This document shows, piece by piece, positions 45,952 through 55,104 of a DNA stretch of 64,000 bases. The stretch comes from Sphingomonas citricola. Its GTDB lineage: Bacteria; Pseudomonadota; Alphaproteobacteria; Sphingomonadales; Sphingomonadaceae. The notes beneath the pieces were generated by a model that was not told the origin of the DNA, searched no databases, and saw only the letters and a list, made by a program, of their open reading frames with translations. Where the stretch lies: contig NZ_JAHXZM010000002.1 of the NCBI RefSeq assembly GCF_019429535.1, positions 434,001 through 498,000 on the forward strand. The letters are read 5' to 3'. Every line of letters starts with the position of its first letter. Position 1 is the stretch's first letter. Both the position numbers and the translations under genes were made by a program.

Positions 45952-47715
45952 ATGATCGATAGCGACCATCTTCCGTGGCACCGTACGCTGACTGCGCGGC
46001 TGCTCGCACCGATTGCGATCATGTTGTGTCTCGCGCTGCTGCTGGGCGTGATGGGCTCGACCGCGCGGCAGCGGATCGTCGCCGCGCATCACGAGGTGGA
46101 AGCGCGGCAGAAGGTACGCGTCGCGTTGATCGAGATACGATCGCTCAGCCGGTCGTTGCAGCGCGACGCGCTCAACCTGATCATCGAACCGATGCCGGCC
46201 GAGCGGGCGACGATCAGTGTCAAGGTCGCGAGCCGATTGCGCGAGATGGGGGCAGCGCTCCACCAACTGCGTAGCGACCGGACGATCATCAGGGGTGATC
46301 GTGCCACCTTCGTCGCCGAGCAACGCGACGTCATGGCCCTGTTGCGCCAATCGGCCGAATTGGCGCAACAGGGCCGGCGGGCGGATGCGCTGTCACGTTT
46401 CCGCGCGCGTGTACGGCCCGCCGAGCGGCGTGCGTCGGCACTGGCGGATCGTCTGGTCGCCGATCAGGCACGCGCGGTGGACGAACAACTGGCGATCGCG
46501 CGCGCGATCGAACGGCGCGAAACCCTGCTGTGGCTCGCGGTCAGTGTCGCCTTGTCGCTCGCCGCGGCGGTGGCGACGCTTTCGCTGGTGCGCTGGCTTG
46601 TCGCGCGGCCGTTGCGCGAGATCGAGCGCGCGATGACCCGGCTCGCAGAGGGCGAGGCCGACGGGGCGACGCCCCATATCGATCGACGCGACGAGATCGG
46701 ACGCATGGCGCGCGCGATCGAGGTGTTCCGCGCGGCTGCCCGCCATCAGGACGCGCTGCGCGCGGCGCAGGCGGAGCAACTGGAACGGACGCTCGCGGCC
46801 GAACGGCGTCAACGCGCGCTCGACGAAACGCATGCCGAGCGCAGCAGGACGCTGGCCAATGCGGCTGCGGTGCTGGAGCGGGAAACGGCGCTGACGCTGG
46901 CGGACAGCCGCGCCGCCGCCGGCTCGCTGCACGATGCCGCGGCGTCTCTCGCCGACCTGTCCGCCTCGACGCGGACCGAACTGGATCAGGTCAAGGCGGC
47001 GACCAGTCGGGTGACCGCGGGCGCAGCCGACATCGCGGCCGCGACCGACCAGTTCATGACCGACCTCGATCGATCGCGCGCGGCAACGCACGGTGCGGCG
47101 CAGGACGGCCGTGCCGCGGCGGGACAGGTCGACGCGCTGCTCGTTCGGATGCGACGCGTGACCGACGACGCCGAGCGGGTCGCCACCGCGATCGGCCTGG
47201 TCGGCGACATCGCGCGGCAGACCGATCTGCTCGCGCTCAACGCGTCGATCGAGGCGGCGCGCGCCGGTCCGGCGGGGCGCGGCTTCGCGGTCGTCGCGAA
47301 CGAGGTGAAATTGCTGGCGGTGGAGGCCGCGCGCGCGACAGCCGAGATCGGCCAGCGCGTCGACGGCATGCGCGCGGCGGCCGGTGAGGCGGGGGAAAGC
47401 CTGCGGCTCGTGGGCGACACGGTGGTGCGACTGGCGGACCAGGCGGCCACGCTTGCCGAAGACATCGGCGCGCAGGCGGATCAGGGCAGCATCATCAGCC
47501 ACAATGTCGCAGGGACCGCGGCCGACCTCGACCTGATTGCCTCACGCGTGTCGGACGCGGTGACCGGAGCGGAACGCGTCGACGATCTGTCGGGCCAGCT
47601 TCGCCGCGACGCCGGGGGGATCGCCGGGCGTACCGAGCGACTGGGCGGCGCACTCGAACGGTTCTTCGCCGACCTGAACGACCTCTCCGGCGCGCCGCAG
47701 TCGCGCGCCGCGTGA
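45952..47715 (+). CDS. Membrane-bound methyl-accepting chemotaxis protein
   Basis: A 587-residue receptor. The first membrane helix spans residues ~16-37. A helical periplasmic domain follows (~38-190), rich in Arg, Glu and Ala and likely a four-helix bundle. The second helix lies at ~194-216. A HAMP linker ([17 protein letters not shown]) leads to a cytoplasmic MCP domain with the tip [21 protein letters not shown]. The ligand is unknown. A perfect 41-bp hairpin-forming sequence lies within the periplasmic-domain codons (46335-46375). Confidence 0.88.
   Translation: MIDSDHLPWHRTLTARLLAPIAIMLCLALLLGVMGSTARQRIVAAHHEVEARQKVRVALIEIRSLSRSLQRDALNLIIEPMPAERATISVKVASRLREMGAALHQLRSDRTIIRGDRATFVAEQRDVMALLRQSAELAQQGRRADALSRFRARVRPAERRASALADRLVADQARAVDEQLAIARAIERRETLLWLAVSVALSLAAAVATLSLVRWLVARPLREIERAMTRLAEGEADGATPHIDRRDEIGRMARAIEVFRAAARHQDALRAAQAEQLERTLAAERRQRALDETHAERSRTLANAAAVLERETALTLADSRAAAGSLHDAAASLADLSASTRTELDQVKAATSRVTAGAADIAAATDQFMTDLDRSRAATHGAAQDGRAAAGQVDALLVRMRRVTDDAERVATAIGLVGDIARQTDLLALNASIEAARAGPAGRGFAVVANEVKLLAVEAARATAEIGQRVDGMRAAAGEAGESLRLVGDTVVRLADQAATLAEDIGAQADQGSIISHNVAGTAADLDLIASRVSDAVTGAERVDDLSGQLRRDAGGIAGRTERLGGALERFFADLNDLSGAPQSRAA
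46335..46375. repeat. Perfect 17-bp inverted repeat inside a chemoreceptor gene
   Basis: GGCCCTGTTGCGCCAAT (46335-46351) and its exact reverse complement (46359-46375) flank a 7-base spacer, CGGCCGA. It encodes part of [13 protein letters not shown]. Confidence 0.85.
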
Positions 47716-47731
47716 GCGGGGGTGGCCGTGC

Positions 47732-48586
47732 TCAGTCGGTGCGTTCGCCCTTCAGCTCCATCGCGCGCGCGTAGAGCGTGCGGCGGTCGAGGCCGAGGGC
47801 GCGCGCGACCTCGCCGGCGGCTTTCGCGGCGGGCAGGCGGGTGAGCGCTTCGGCAAGCGCGGTGTCGGCATCGGCTTCGCTTGCCGGGGCGGGCGGCTCG
47901 GGCGGGGCGACGACGACGACGATCTCGCCCTTGGGCGGGGCCTCTGCGTAGCGCGTGGCGAGGGTAGACAGCCGACCGGTCACGGCCTCCTCGAATTTCT
48001 TCGTGATCTCGCGCGCCACCGCGGCCTCGCGATCGCCCAGACCATCGGCGAGCGCGGCGAGGCAGGCGGAGAGGCGCGGGCCGCTTTCGTAGAGGACCAA
48101 AGTCGCGCGGACGGCCGCGACCTCGGCGATCGCCTCGGCGCGGGCGTGTTGCTTGGAGGGTAGGAAGCCGAGAAAGAAGAAGCGGTCGGTCGGCAGCGCG
48201 GCGAGCGTCAGCGCGGCGATCGCGGCGCAGGGGCCGGGGATCGTCACCACGGCGTGGCCGGCGGCGCGTGCGCCGCGGACCAGTTTGTAGCCCGGATCGG
48301 AGATGAGCGGGGTGCCCGCGTCGGAGACGAGCGCGATCGCCTCGGTCGCCATCCGCGCGATCAGTTGCGGGCGCATCCCCTCCGCATTGTGGTCGTGATA
48401 GGGGAGCATCGGTCGCTTGACGCCGATATGGCGCAAAAGCCCGGCAGTGACGCGCGTGTCCTCGACCGCGACCGCGTCGGCGCGCGACAGGATGTCGGCG
48501 GCGCGGGGGGAAAGGTCAGCGAGATTGCCGATCGGCGTCGCGACGATGTACAGACCGGGGGATAGAGGTTCCACGAGGGGTGTCAT
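47732..48586 (-). CDS. rsmI: 16S rRNA (cytidine1402-2'-O)-methyltransferase
   Basis: A 284-residue RsmI that 2'-O-methylates C1402 in the ribosomal decoding centre. It has the tetrapyrrole-methylase fold signature LYIVATPIGNLADLSPRA, EDTRVTAGLLRHIGV, ALVSDAGTPLISDPGYKLV and PGPCAAIAALTLA. The C-terminal region includes LGLDRRTLYARAMELKG. The ATG at 48586 overlaps the lppC ATG on the other strand; a GTG four codons later is an alternative. Confidence 0.94.
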   Translation of the reverse strand: MTPLVEPLSPGLYIVATPIGNLADLSPRAADILSRADAVAVEDTRVTAGLLRHIGVKRPMLPYHDHNAEGMRPQLIARMATEAIALVSDAGTPLISDPGYKLVRGARAAGHAVVTIPGPCAAIAALTLAALPTDRFFFLGFLPSKQHARAEAIAEVAAVRATLVLYESGPRLSACLAALADGLGDREAAVAREITKKFEEAVTGRLSTLATRYAEAPPKGEIVVVVAPPEPPAPASEADADTALAEALTRLPAAKAAGEVARALGLDRRTLYARAMELKGERTD

Positions 48587-49790
48587 GGCAGAATCGAAGC
48601 GGGGGCCGCAACTCGCACGCGCGGTGTCGAAGGCTTTAGCGCTCGCGGGGGCAGTGCTGCTGTCCGCCTGCGCGACGGTGGTGCCGCGCGGGCCCGCGCC
48701 CGCGCCCGACCGGCCGACGACGCAGGCACCGCGCCCGACGCGCGGCGACGCGGGCGGCGTGATCGCGGGCGTGCCGCAGGATGCCGAGCGCAACCGCGTC
48801 GCGCTGCTGGTGCCGTTGTCGGGGACGAATGCGGGGGTCGGGCGGAGCATCGCCAATGCGACGCAGCTCGCCCTGCTCGACGCGCGCAGCCAGCAGGTGC
48901 GGATCACCAATTACGACACCGCGACCGGCGCGGCGGCGGCGGCGAACCGTGCGATCGCGGAGGGCGCGCAGTTGATCCTCGGGCCGCTGCTGGCGGACGA
49001 CGTGCGCCAGGTGACGCCGATCGCGCGCCGCGCGGGCGTGCCGGTCATCTCCTTTTCCAACGACGTCGGCGTGGCGGGGAACGGCACCTACGTGCTCGGC
49101 TATGCGCCCAGCCAGTCGATCGAGCGCGTGGTCGCCTTCGCGCGCAGCCAGGGGGTGACCAATTTCGGCGGCTTGGTGCCGAACGCGCTATACGGATCGC
49201 GCGCGTCGACCGTGTTTCTGCGCGCGGTCGAGCAGGCGGGTGGGCGTGTCGTGTCGCTCCAGACCTATGATCGCGCGCCCGCCGCCGTGACGTCGGCGGT
49301 CACGCGGATGAACAAGGATGCGCCGTTCGACGCGGTGCTGATCGCGGATGGCGGCAGCACGGCGGCGGCGGCGGCACCGCTGCTGCGGCGCGCGAGCCCG
49401 TCGACGCGCGTGCTCGGGACCGAATTGTGGAATTCCGATCGCGCGGTCGCGACGCAGGCGGCGTTGAACGGCGCGTGGTTCGCGAGCGTGCCGGACAATC
49501 TGTACCGCCAATATGCGCAGAACTACCGTGCGCGCTTCAACGCCGCGCCGTACCGGCTGTCGAGCCTGGGCTATGACGCGGTGCTGCTGGTGGTGCGTAT
49601 CTCGCGCGACTGGCGCGTGGGCAGCGCGTTCCCGCAGAGCCGCCTGCGCGACGCGGACGGTTTTGCGGGAATCGACGGCGCGTTCCGGTTCGGGCGCGAC
49701 GGCGTCGCCGAGCGTGCGCTGGCGGTGCAGGAGGTGCGCGGCGGCACGACGGTGACGGTATCGCCCGCGCCGACGCGGTTCGACGATTGA
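48585..49790 (+). CDS. lppC: Penicillin-binding protein activator (LppC/LpoA-like lipoprotein)
   Basis: A 401-residue lipoprotein with signal and lipobox LLSACAT, a Pro/Ala-rich linker (about residues 30-60), and a periplasmic-binding-protein-like fold (VALLVPLSGTNAGVG, ILGPLLADDVRQVTPIARRAGVPVISFSND). This is the C-terminal domain of LpoA, which activates PBP1A in E. coli; the TPR half is absent. A matching PBP1A is at 12088. Its start overlaps that of rsmI by two bases. Confidence 0.87.
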   Translation: MAESKRGPQLARAVSKALALAGAVLLSACATVVPRGPAPAPDRPTTQAPRPTRGDAGGVIAGVPQDAERNRVALLVPLSGTNAGVGRSIANATQLALLDARSQQVRITNYDTATGAAAAANRAIAEGAQLILGPLLADDVRQVTPIARRAGVPVISFSNDVGVAGNGTYVLGYAPSQSIERVVAFARSQGVTNFGGLVPNALYGSRASTVFLRAVEQAGGRVVSLQTYDRAPAAVTSAVTRMNKDAPFDAVLIADGGSTAAAAAPLLRRASPSTRVLGTELWNSDRAVATQAALNGAWFASVPDNLYRQYAQNYRARFNAAPYRLSSLGYDAVLLVVRISRDWRVGSAFPQSRLRDADGFAGIDGAFRFGRDGVAERALAVQEVRGGTTVTVSPAPTRFDD

Positions 49791-49797
49791 TCGGGGC

Positions 49798-49821
49798 GCG
49801 GCGGCCGGATCAGGCCGCCGC
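49798..49821. terminator. Bidirectional terminator between lppC and hemW
   Basis: A perfect 9-bp stem GCGGCGGCC/GGCCGCCGC with loop GGATCA, between the convergent stops and overlapping the last codons of hemW. No T-run follows. Confidence 0.55.
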
Positions 49822-51000
49822 AGCCTCGTCGGCGCGGACGACGCGCGGCAGGATCGCGTTGAGCAGCAGCATCCCCGCCTCGGTCACGGTCAGGTGATCA
49901 CCATCGAGCCGGATCAGCTCGGGTAATTGCGCAACGGCGCGGCGGTCGATCAGCGCGTCGAGTGGCAGGCCGGTGCGGCGGGTGACGCGCGCGAGGTCGA
50001 CCCCTTCGCGCAGCCGCAATCCCATCAGCAGTGCCTCAGACGCCTGGAGCGCGGGGGGCAAGCGTTCCTCCACCTCGATGCCGTGGCGGTTGCGATCGAC
50101 CGCGGCGAGCCAGTTCTCTGGCTTGCGTCGGCGCTGGGTGGCGTGGCCGTAGCGGCGGCCGTGCGCGCCCGGCCCGACACCTGCGTAATCGCGGTAGCGC
50201 CAGTAAGCGAGATTGTGGCGGCTCTCCGCACCGGCGCGTGCGTGGTTGGACACTTCGTAGGCGAGAATCCCCGCGGCGGCGGTGATCGCGCGGGTAAGCT
50301 CGAACAGATCGGCCGCAGTGTCGGCGTCGGGAATGACGAGCCGCCCGGCCGCCGCCTCGGTCGCGAAGCGCGTGCCGGGCTCGATCGTAAGCTGGTACAA
50401 GGACAGATGCTCGGTCCCGAACGATAGCGCGCGGCGCAATTCCGCTTCCCATGCGGCGAGCGGCTGACCGGGACGGGCGTAGATCAGGTCGAAGCTGACG
50501 CGCGCGAACGAACGCTGCGCGGTGGCGAGCGCGCCGAGCCCCTCGGCGACGTCGTGCGCGCGGCCGAGGAAATGAAGCGCTTCGTCGTCAAGCGCCTGCA
50601 AGCCCAGCGAGACGCGGTTGACACCGGCGGCGGCGAGATCGGCGAAGCGCGCGGCCTCGACCGACGACGGGTTCGCCTCCAGCGTGATCTCGAGGTCGGC
50701 GGTGGGTGCCCACGCGGCCGTCGCCGCGTCGATGATCGCGGCGACGGTCGCGGTCGGCATCAGCGAGGGTGTGCCGCCGCCGAAGAAGATCGAGCCGAGC
50801 CGGCGTCCGGGAAGCGCGGCGACTTCGTGCGCGAGATCGAGCAGCAGCGCGTCGCGCCAGCGTGCCTGATCGACGCCGTCGCGCACGTGGCTGTTGAAGT
50901 CGCAATAAGGACATTTGGAGACGCAGAACGGCCAGTGGACGTAGAGTGCGAGCGGCTCGTCCTCGGTCGGGGGCAGCGTGGCAGGATTGTCGGGCGTCAT
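49810..51000 (-). CDS. hemW: Radical SAM heme chaperone HemW
   Basis: A 396-residue HemW/HemN-like radical SAM protein. The iron-sulfur cysteines are Cys26, Cys30 and Cys33 in FCVSKCPYC. Further motifs are IFFGGGTPSLM, LEANPSSVEA and GVNRVSLGLQALDD. HemW delivers heme to target proteins; the CxxxCxxC spacing and the SKCPYCDF context fit HemW more than a genuine coproporphyrinogen oxidase. It lies divergent from the CAP-domain gene with only 20 bp between. Confidence 0.92.
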   Translation of the reverse strand: MTPDNPATLPPTEDEPLALYVHWPFCVSKCPYCDFNSHVRDGVDQARWRDALLLDLAHEVAALPGRRLGSIFFGGGTPSLMPTATVAAIIDAATAAWAPTADLEITLEANPSSVEAARFADLAAAGVNRVSLGLQALDDEALHFLGRAHDVAEGLGALATAQRSFARVSFDLIYARPGQPLAAWEAELRRALSFGTEHLSLYQLTIEPGTRFATEAAAGRLVIPDADTAADLFELTRAITAAAGILAYEVSNHARAGAESRHNLAYWRYRDYAGVGPGAHGRRYGHATQRRRKPENWLAAVDRNRHGIEVEERLPPALQASEALLMGLRLREGVDLARVTRRTGLPLDALIDRRAVAQLPELIRLDGDHLTVTEAGMLLLNAILPRVVRADEAAAA

Positions 51001-51020
51001 GCCGCGCCCATATGGCGAGA

Positions 51021-51578
51021 ATGACGCCGAAACGCCACGCCGCGCTGCTCGCCCTTTCGCTCGGGGCGTGTTCCGCGGGTAGCGGCGCCCCGGCGGCCGA
51101 GCGGGTGGTGGAGCCGATGACGCGCAGTGCGCCGGCCGCACGCGGCGCGGGGTTGCTACGCCAGGTGATGATCTCGCGGCACAATGCGGCACGCGCGGCA
51201 CTGGGGGTCGCGCCGCTACAATGGGACGACGCGCTGGTGGCGGACGCGCGCCGCTACGCCGAACAGATGGCGCTGAGCGGTCGCTTCGCGCATGCCGAAC
51301 AGCACGGTGAGGGCGAGAACCTCTTCACCGGCACGCGCGGCGCCTATTCCTACGCCGAGATGGTCGATCTGTGGCTGGCCGAGCGGCGCGATTTCGTCAA
51401 CGCGGCGACGCCCGGGTTCAGCCGCACCGGGCGCGCCGGTGACGTAGCGCATTATACGCAGATCGTGTGGCGGCGCACGCGCGGGGTCGGCTGTGCAATC
51501 GCCAGCAACGCCCGCGACGACTTCCTCGTGTGTCGGTATTCGCCGCCGGGCAATGTCGTTGGAGAGCGAAGCTACTGA
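51021..51578 (+). CDS. CAP-domain (SCP/PR1-like) lipoprotein
   Basis: A 185-residue protein with a lipoprotein signal (ALLALSLGACSAG) and a CAP domain: SRHNAARAALGVAPLQWDDALV, GEGENLFTG, HYTQIVWRRTRGVGCAIA and FLVCRYSPPGNVVG. The residues of the CAP cavity (the His in FAHAEQHGEGEN, Glu, and His in HYTQIVW) are present. Function of bacterial CAP lipoproteins is mostly unknown. The ATG at 51021 was used; one at 51012 is possible. Confidence 0.88.
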   Translation: MTPKRHAALLALSLGACSAGSGAPAAERVVEPMTRSAPAARGAGLLRQVMISRHNAARAALGVAPLQWDDALVADARRYAEQMALSGRFAHAEQHGEGENLFTGTRGAYSYAEMVDLWLAERRDFVNAATPGFSRTGRAGDVAHYTQIVWRRTRGVGCAIASNARDDFLVCRYSPPGNVVGERSY

Positions 51579-51647
51579 TTATCAATTTATTTTCATGACA
51601 TAGGTGTAATGGTTGGACACGCGCCGTCAGGGTAGCGTTCCTGCCAC

Positions 51648-53135
51648 ATGGATCAGACCCAGGCTCCCATTCTCGACGCGCTTCAGCAGATCGAGCGCAA
51701 CAAGGTGCACGGTTTCGGCGCGCCGGGACATCACCAGGGCGCGGCTTTGCCCCGCGATCTCGCCCGGGTGCTGGGCAAAAGGGTGTTCGAGGCCGATGTC
51801 ATCACGCCCAAGGGACTCGACGATCGGACTGAAGGTGCGCACGTCCTGCAACGCGCGCACGAGATCGCGGCCGAGGCGTGGCAGGCGGATTTCTGCCGCT
51901 TCGTGACCGGTGGTTCGACGCAGAGCCTGCACACGGCGCTCGCCGCGGTCGCCGCGCCGGGCGACACGGTATTGCTCGCCGCCAACGTCCACAAGGCCGA
52001 GCGCGCGCATGCGCTGGCGGTGGGGTTGAAGGCCGGGATCGTACCGGTGATCATCGACGAGGCGCTCGACATCGAGCACGGTGTCGCGCCCGAGGCGTTG
52101 ACCGCGGCGCTCGACCAGCACCCCGATGCCAAGGCGTTCGTGGTCGTCTCGCCGACCTATTACGGCGTCACCAGCGATATCGCGGCGCTCGCCGCCATTT
52201 GCCACGTGCGCGGCGTCGCGCTGATCTGCGACGCGGCATGGGGCGGGGCATTCGCGTTCTGCGAGGACCTGCCCGACGACCCGCTGACCAAGGATGCCGA
52301 TATCGCGGTCTACAGCGTCCACAAGACAATGGGTGCCCTGACGCAAGGGTCGGCCCTGCTGGCGCGGGGCGAGCTGGTCGACCGGCAGCGGCTGTGGATG
52401 GCGTACGAGTTGTTCGAGACGACGAGCCCGTCGGTGCCCATTCTAGCCAGCCTCGATGTCGCGCGGCGCGAGCATGCGCTCCACGGTGAGGCGATGTGGA
52501 GTGCGGCACTGGCGCGCGCCGTGGAGCTTCGTCGCAAGCTCAGCAAGATCAAGGGCATCCGTGTGCTCGGGCGCGATGACCTGCCCGCGGGAGCGGACCT
52601 CGACGAGACCAAGGTGCTGATCGACGTCGCGGCGCTGGGCGTGTCGGGTTACGCGATCGACGATTGGCTGAACGAGCATTACCGCGTCAGCGTCGGGCTG
52701 TCGGATGCGCGGCATCTGCTGGCGATCATCGCGCCGGGGACGACCGCCAGCGACGTGCGTGCGCTGGCACGTGGCCTGGCGGCGTGCGCGAAGGGCGTGC
52801 GCAAGGGCACGCTATCGCTCGCACCCGCGGGCGACGCACCGCCGATCGGCGCGCTGACCGTCGAGATGGCGATCGACCCGGGCGAGGCGCTGTTTGGTGC
52901 GGCCGAACAGGTGCCGCTCGCTCAAGCCGCGGGGCGGATCGCGGCGGAGATGATCGCGCCCGCGCCGCCGGGAGTGCCGCGGCTGGTGCCGGGTCAGCGC
53001 ATCAGTGCGACGCACGTCGCGTGGTTGACGGCCAATCGCGATGCGGGGGCGTTCTTCCTCGATCCGATCGACCCGAGCGAGCGGACCGTGCGGGTGGTGG
53101 CGCAGCCGATCGCCCAGGCGATCGCAGCGGAGTAA
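51648..53135 (+). CDS. Orn/Lys/Arg decarboxylase-family PLP enzyme
   Basis: A 495-residue fold-type I PLP enzyme. It has the Orn/Lys/Arg decarboxylase major-domain features: KVHGFGAPGHHQG at the start, CRFVTGGSTQSLHTAL, VVSPTYYGVTSDI, CDAAWGGAFAFCEDLP, and the Schiff-base Lys226 in YSVHKTMGALTQGS. The C-terminal domain has PGQRISATHVAWL. Substrate (arginine, lysine or other) cannot be told from sequence. An A+T-rich stretch (51579-51615), unusual for this genome, lies just upstream and may hold the promoter. Confidence 0.88.
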   Translation: MDQTQAPILDALQQIERNKVHGFGAPGHHQGAALPRDLARVLGKRVFEADVITPKGLDDRTEGAHVLQRAHEIAAEAWQADFCRFVTGGSTQSLHTALAAVAAPGDTVLLAANVHKAERAHALAVGLKAGIVPVIIDEALDIEHGVAPEALTAALDQHPDAKAFVVVSPTYYGVTSDIAALAAICHVRGVALICDAAWGGAFAFCEDLPDDPLTKDADIAVYSVHKTMGALTQGSALLARGELVDRQRLWMAYELFETTSPSVPILASLDVARREHALHGEAMWSAALARAVELRRKLSKIKGIRVLGRDDLPAGADLDETKVLIDVAALGVSGYAIDDWLNEHYRVSVGLSDARHLLAIIAPGTTASDVRALARGLAACAKGVRKGTLSLAPAGDAPPIGALTVEMAIDPGEALFGAAEQVPLAQAAGRIAAEMIAPAPPGVPRLVPGQRISATHVAWLTANRDAGAFFLDPIDPSERTVRVVAQPIAQAIAAE

Positions 53136-53208
53136 TCGATCGAGAGGCAAGATGCCCTGGTCGCCAGAAATCCGTCGCGACTGGACGGTGGCGACGCGCC
53201 GTGCGGTC

Positions 53209-53364
53209 CTACCCGTGGCGTCGCGCCCGATGGGCTGACCATGCGGTCCACAGCAGTGACGCCAAGACCACGAACGGCATGCCCGCACCCGGGACCAGTT
53301 GCGCGATGCCGAACGCGATGCTCGCGATAACGGTGGCGACGAGAAGATACAGGCGGACGGGCAT
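53209..53364 (-). CDS. Small two-helix membrane protein
   Basis: A 51-residue protein: MPVRLYLLVATVIASIAFG (helix 1), a short QLVPGAG turn, and MPFVVLASLLWTAW (helix 2) with a basic tail, SAHRARRHG. GGGAGA lies seven bases before the ATG, which supports real translation. No family is recognised. It is convergent with the decarboxylase gene. Confidence 0.6.
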   Translation of the reverse strand: MPVRLYLLVATVIASIAFGIAQLVPGAGMPFVVLASLLWTAWSAHRARRHG

Positions 53365-53542
53365 CGATCGTCTCCCGGTGGCTCCAAGCATTATTGCGCG
53401 ATCCGCGCGGCGGGCAAGTGCAATCGGATGTCTGACAGAGCGGCCGGCCGACGCGATCGGCTGGGCTTCGTCATTACAGGGCGGCGAACAATGTGGCGGA
53501 CAACGGTTCAAGGCGGCTTCGCACTGAGCTAGGCTGACCGCC

Positions 53543-54427
53543 ATGAATGTTCGCTCCTGCTTCGCTCTTGTCCTCGGTCTGTCCGGTCTGCTGGCGGCGG
53601 TGCCCGCAACGGCCGCGCCTTTGTGTCGGCCAGGATCGATCGCCGCCATGCCCGAGGGCGCACAGGTTCGTTTGCCGGCGACGCAGACGACCGGGCCGAT
53701 GCCGCTCGTCCTGCTGCTCCACGGCAGCACCGGGACGGGCGCGGATATCCTTCGCGAGAGCGGGCTTGCGGCGACCGCCGATCGCCACGGCTTCGTTATT
53801 GCCGCACCCAATGGCGGGATCGCGGCGGGGAACGGTTACGTCTGGAACATCCCCGGGGTGCCGACCGTCAGCGGCACCATGCCGGCAGCGGACGCGCGCG
53901 ACGATGTCGCGTATCTGACGCAGCTGATCGACCGGTTGGTCGCGACGGGTTGCGTCGATCCGGCGCGCGTCTACGCGACGGGGCTGTCGGGCGGCGGGCG
54001 AATGACCTCTTGGCTGGGCTGCGTCGCTGCGCGGCGCTTCGCTGCGATCGCACCGGTCGTGGGATTGCGCGCCGGACGCCCCGCCGGCGATGATCCGACG
54101 CAGCCCGATCCGGCGACGTGTCGTGCCGCGGTCCCGGTGCCGCTGCTTGCTTTCTCTGGCGACGCGGACACGACCAATCCGATCGCGGGCGGCGGCGCGC
54201 CTTATTGGCGTTATTCGCAGGCCGCCGCGCTGCAGCGCTGGGCAGCGATCGATGGGTGCCGCGCGCCGTACGTGCGCGTGATCGACGCGCGCACCTATGA
54301 GCAGGGCTATACCGGCTGTCCGGCGGGCGTGAGCGTCGCTGCACGCGTGCGCCGCGGCGGCGCGCATAGCTGGTCGGTGGTCGACAACGAGGCGATGTGG
54401 GCGTTCCTGTCGCACCATCGCCGCTGA
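53543..54427 (+). CDS. Secreted alpha/beta-hydrolase (PHB depolymerase/feruloyl esterase-like)
   Basis: A 294-residue secreted esterase with a signal peptide ending PATAA. The fold has the oxyanion motif LLLHGSTGTG, nucleophile Ser in the GxSxG-type GLSGGGRMTSW, acid Asp in AFSGDADTTNP, and His in RRGGAHSW. This is the LpqC/PHB depolymerase-like esterase family. Cysteines in the mature part (CRPG, CVD, GCVAA, TCRAA, GCRAP, GCPAG) suggest disulfides. The substrate is unknown. Confidence 0.87.
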   Translation: MNVRSCFALVLGLSGLLAAVPATAAPLCRPGSIAAMPEGAQVRLPATQTTGPMPLVLLLHGSTGTGADILRESGLAATADRHGFVIAAPNGGIAAGNGYVWNIPGVPTVSGTMPAADARDDVAYLTQLIDRLVATGCVDPARVYATGLSGGGRMTSWLGCVAARRFAAIAPVVGLRAGRPAGDDPTQPDPATCRAAVPVPLLAFSGDADTTNPIAGGGAPYWRYSQAAALQRWAAIDGCRAPYVRVIDARTYEQGYTGCPAGVSVAARVRRGGAHSWSVVDNEAMWAFLSHHRR

Positions 54428-54440
54428 CCCGCCCCCGATG

Positions 54441-54470
54441 ACGGAAGCGCGGCGATGGCCGCGCCTCCGT
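54441..54470. terminator. Bidirectional terminator between the esterase gene and rdgB
   Basis: ACGGA-A-GCGCGGC pairs with GCCGCGC-C-TCCGT around loop GATG (5 + 7 bp stem with one A/C mismatch), in the 50-bp gap between convergent genes. Confidence 0.5.
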
Positions 54471-54477
54471 GCGATCG

Positions 54478-55104
54478 TCAGAAGACGGCGGCGACCATCT
54501 GGCGGAACGCGTCGCCGCGGTGGCTGATCTCGTTCTTGGCGGGCTCGTCCATCTCGCCGAAGGTGATGTCGTGACCGGCGGGCATGAAGACGGGGTCGTA
54601 GCCATGGCCCTTGTCCCCGCGCGGTGGCCAGACGAGCGTGCCGTCGACCCGGCCCTCGAACCATTCGACGTGGCCGTCGGGCCAGGCGAGCGCGAGCGCG
54701 CAGACGAAATGCGCGTCGCGGGGCGGAGCGTCCTGCGCGGCGAGCTTGTCCTCGACCAGCCGCATCGCGTGCGCGAAATCCTTGTTCTCGCCACCCCAGC
54801 GCGCAGAGAAGATGCCGGGGTCGCCGCCCAATGCATCGACGCACAGCCCACTGTCATCGGCGAGCGCGGGAAGCCCCGACAGATCGGCGGCGGCACGCGC
54901 CTTGAGCTCCGCGTTCATGACGAAGGTGGTGCCGGTCTCCTCGGGCTCGGGCAGGTCGAGGGCACCCGCCGAGATAACCTCGAGCCCGCGGCCTTCGAGC
55001 AGCGCGGCAATCTCGCGCACCTTGCCGGCGTTGTGGCTGGCGATCACCAGCTTGCCGGGCTGGAGCTTGCGGATCGCCTGCGGTTCGTTGCCTTCGCCGC
55101 TCAT
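54478..55104 (-). CDS. rdgB: RdgB/HAM1 non-canonical purine NTP pyrophosphatase
   Basis: A 208-residue house-cleaning enzyme that hydrolyses ITP, dITP and XTP. It has the nucleotide-binding [38 protein letters not shown], and the C-terminal [12 protein letters not shown] and [10 protein letters not shown]. The start overlaps the rph stop (ATGA). The rph-rdgB pairing is common in bacteria. Confidence 0.95.
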   Translation of the reverse strand: MSGEGNEPQAIRKLQPGKLVIASHNAGKVREIAALLEGRGLEVISAGALDLPEPEETGTTFVMNAELKARAAADLSGLPALADDSGLCVDALGGDPGIFSARWGGENKDFAHAMRLVEDKLAAQDAPPRDAHFVCALALAWPDGHVEWFEGRVDGTLVWPPRGDKGHGYDPVFMPAGHDITFGEMDEPAKNEISHRGDAFRQMVAAVF

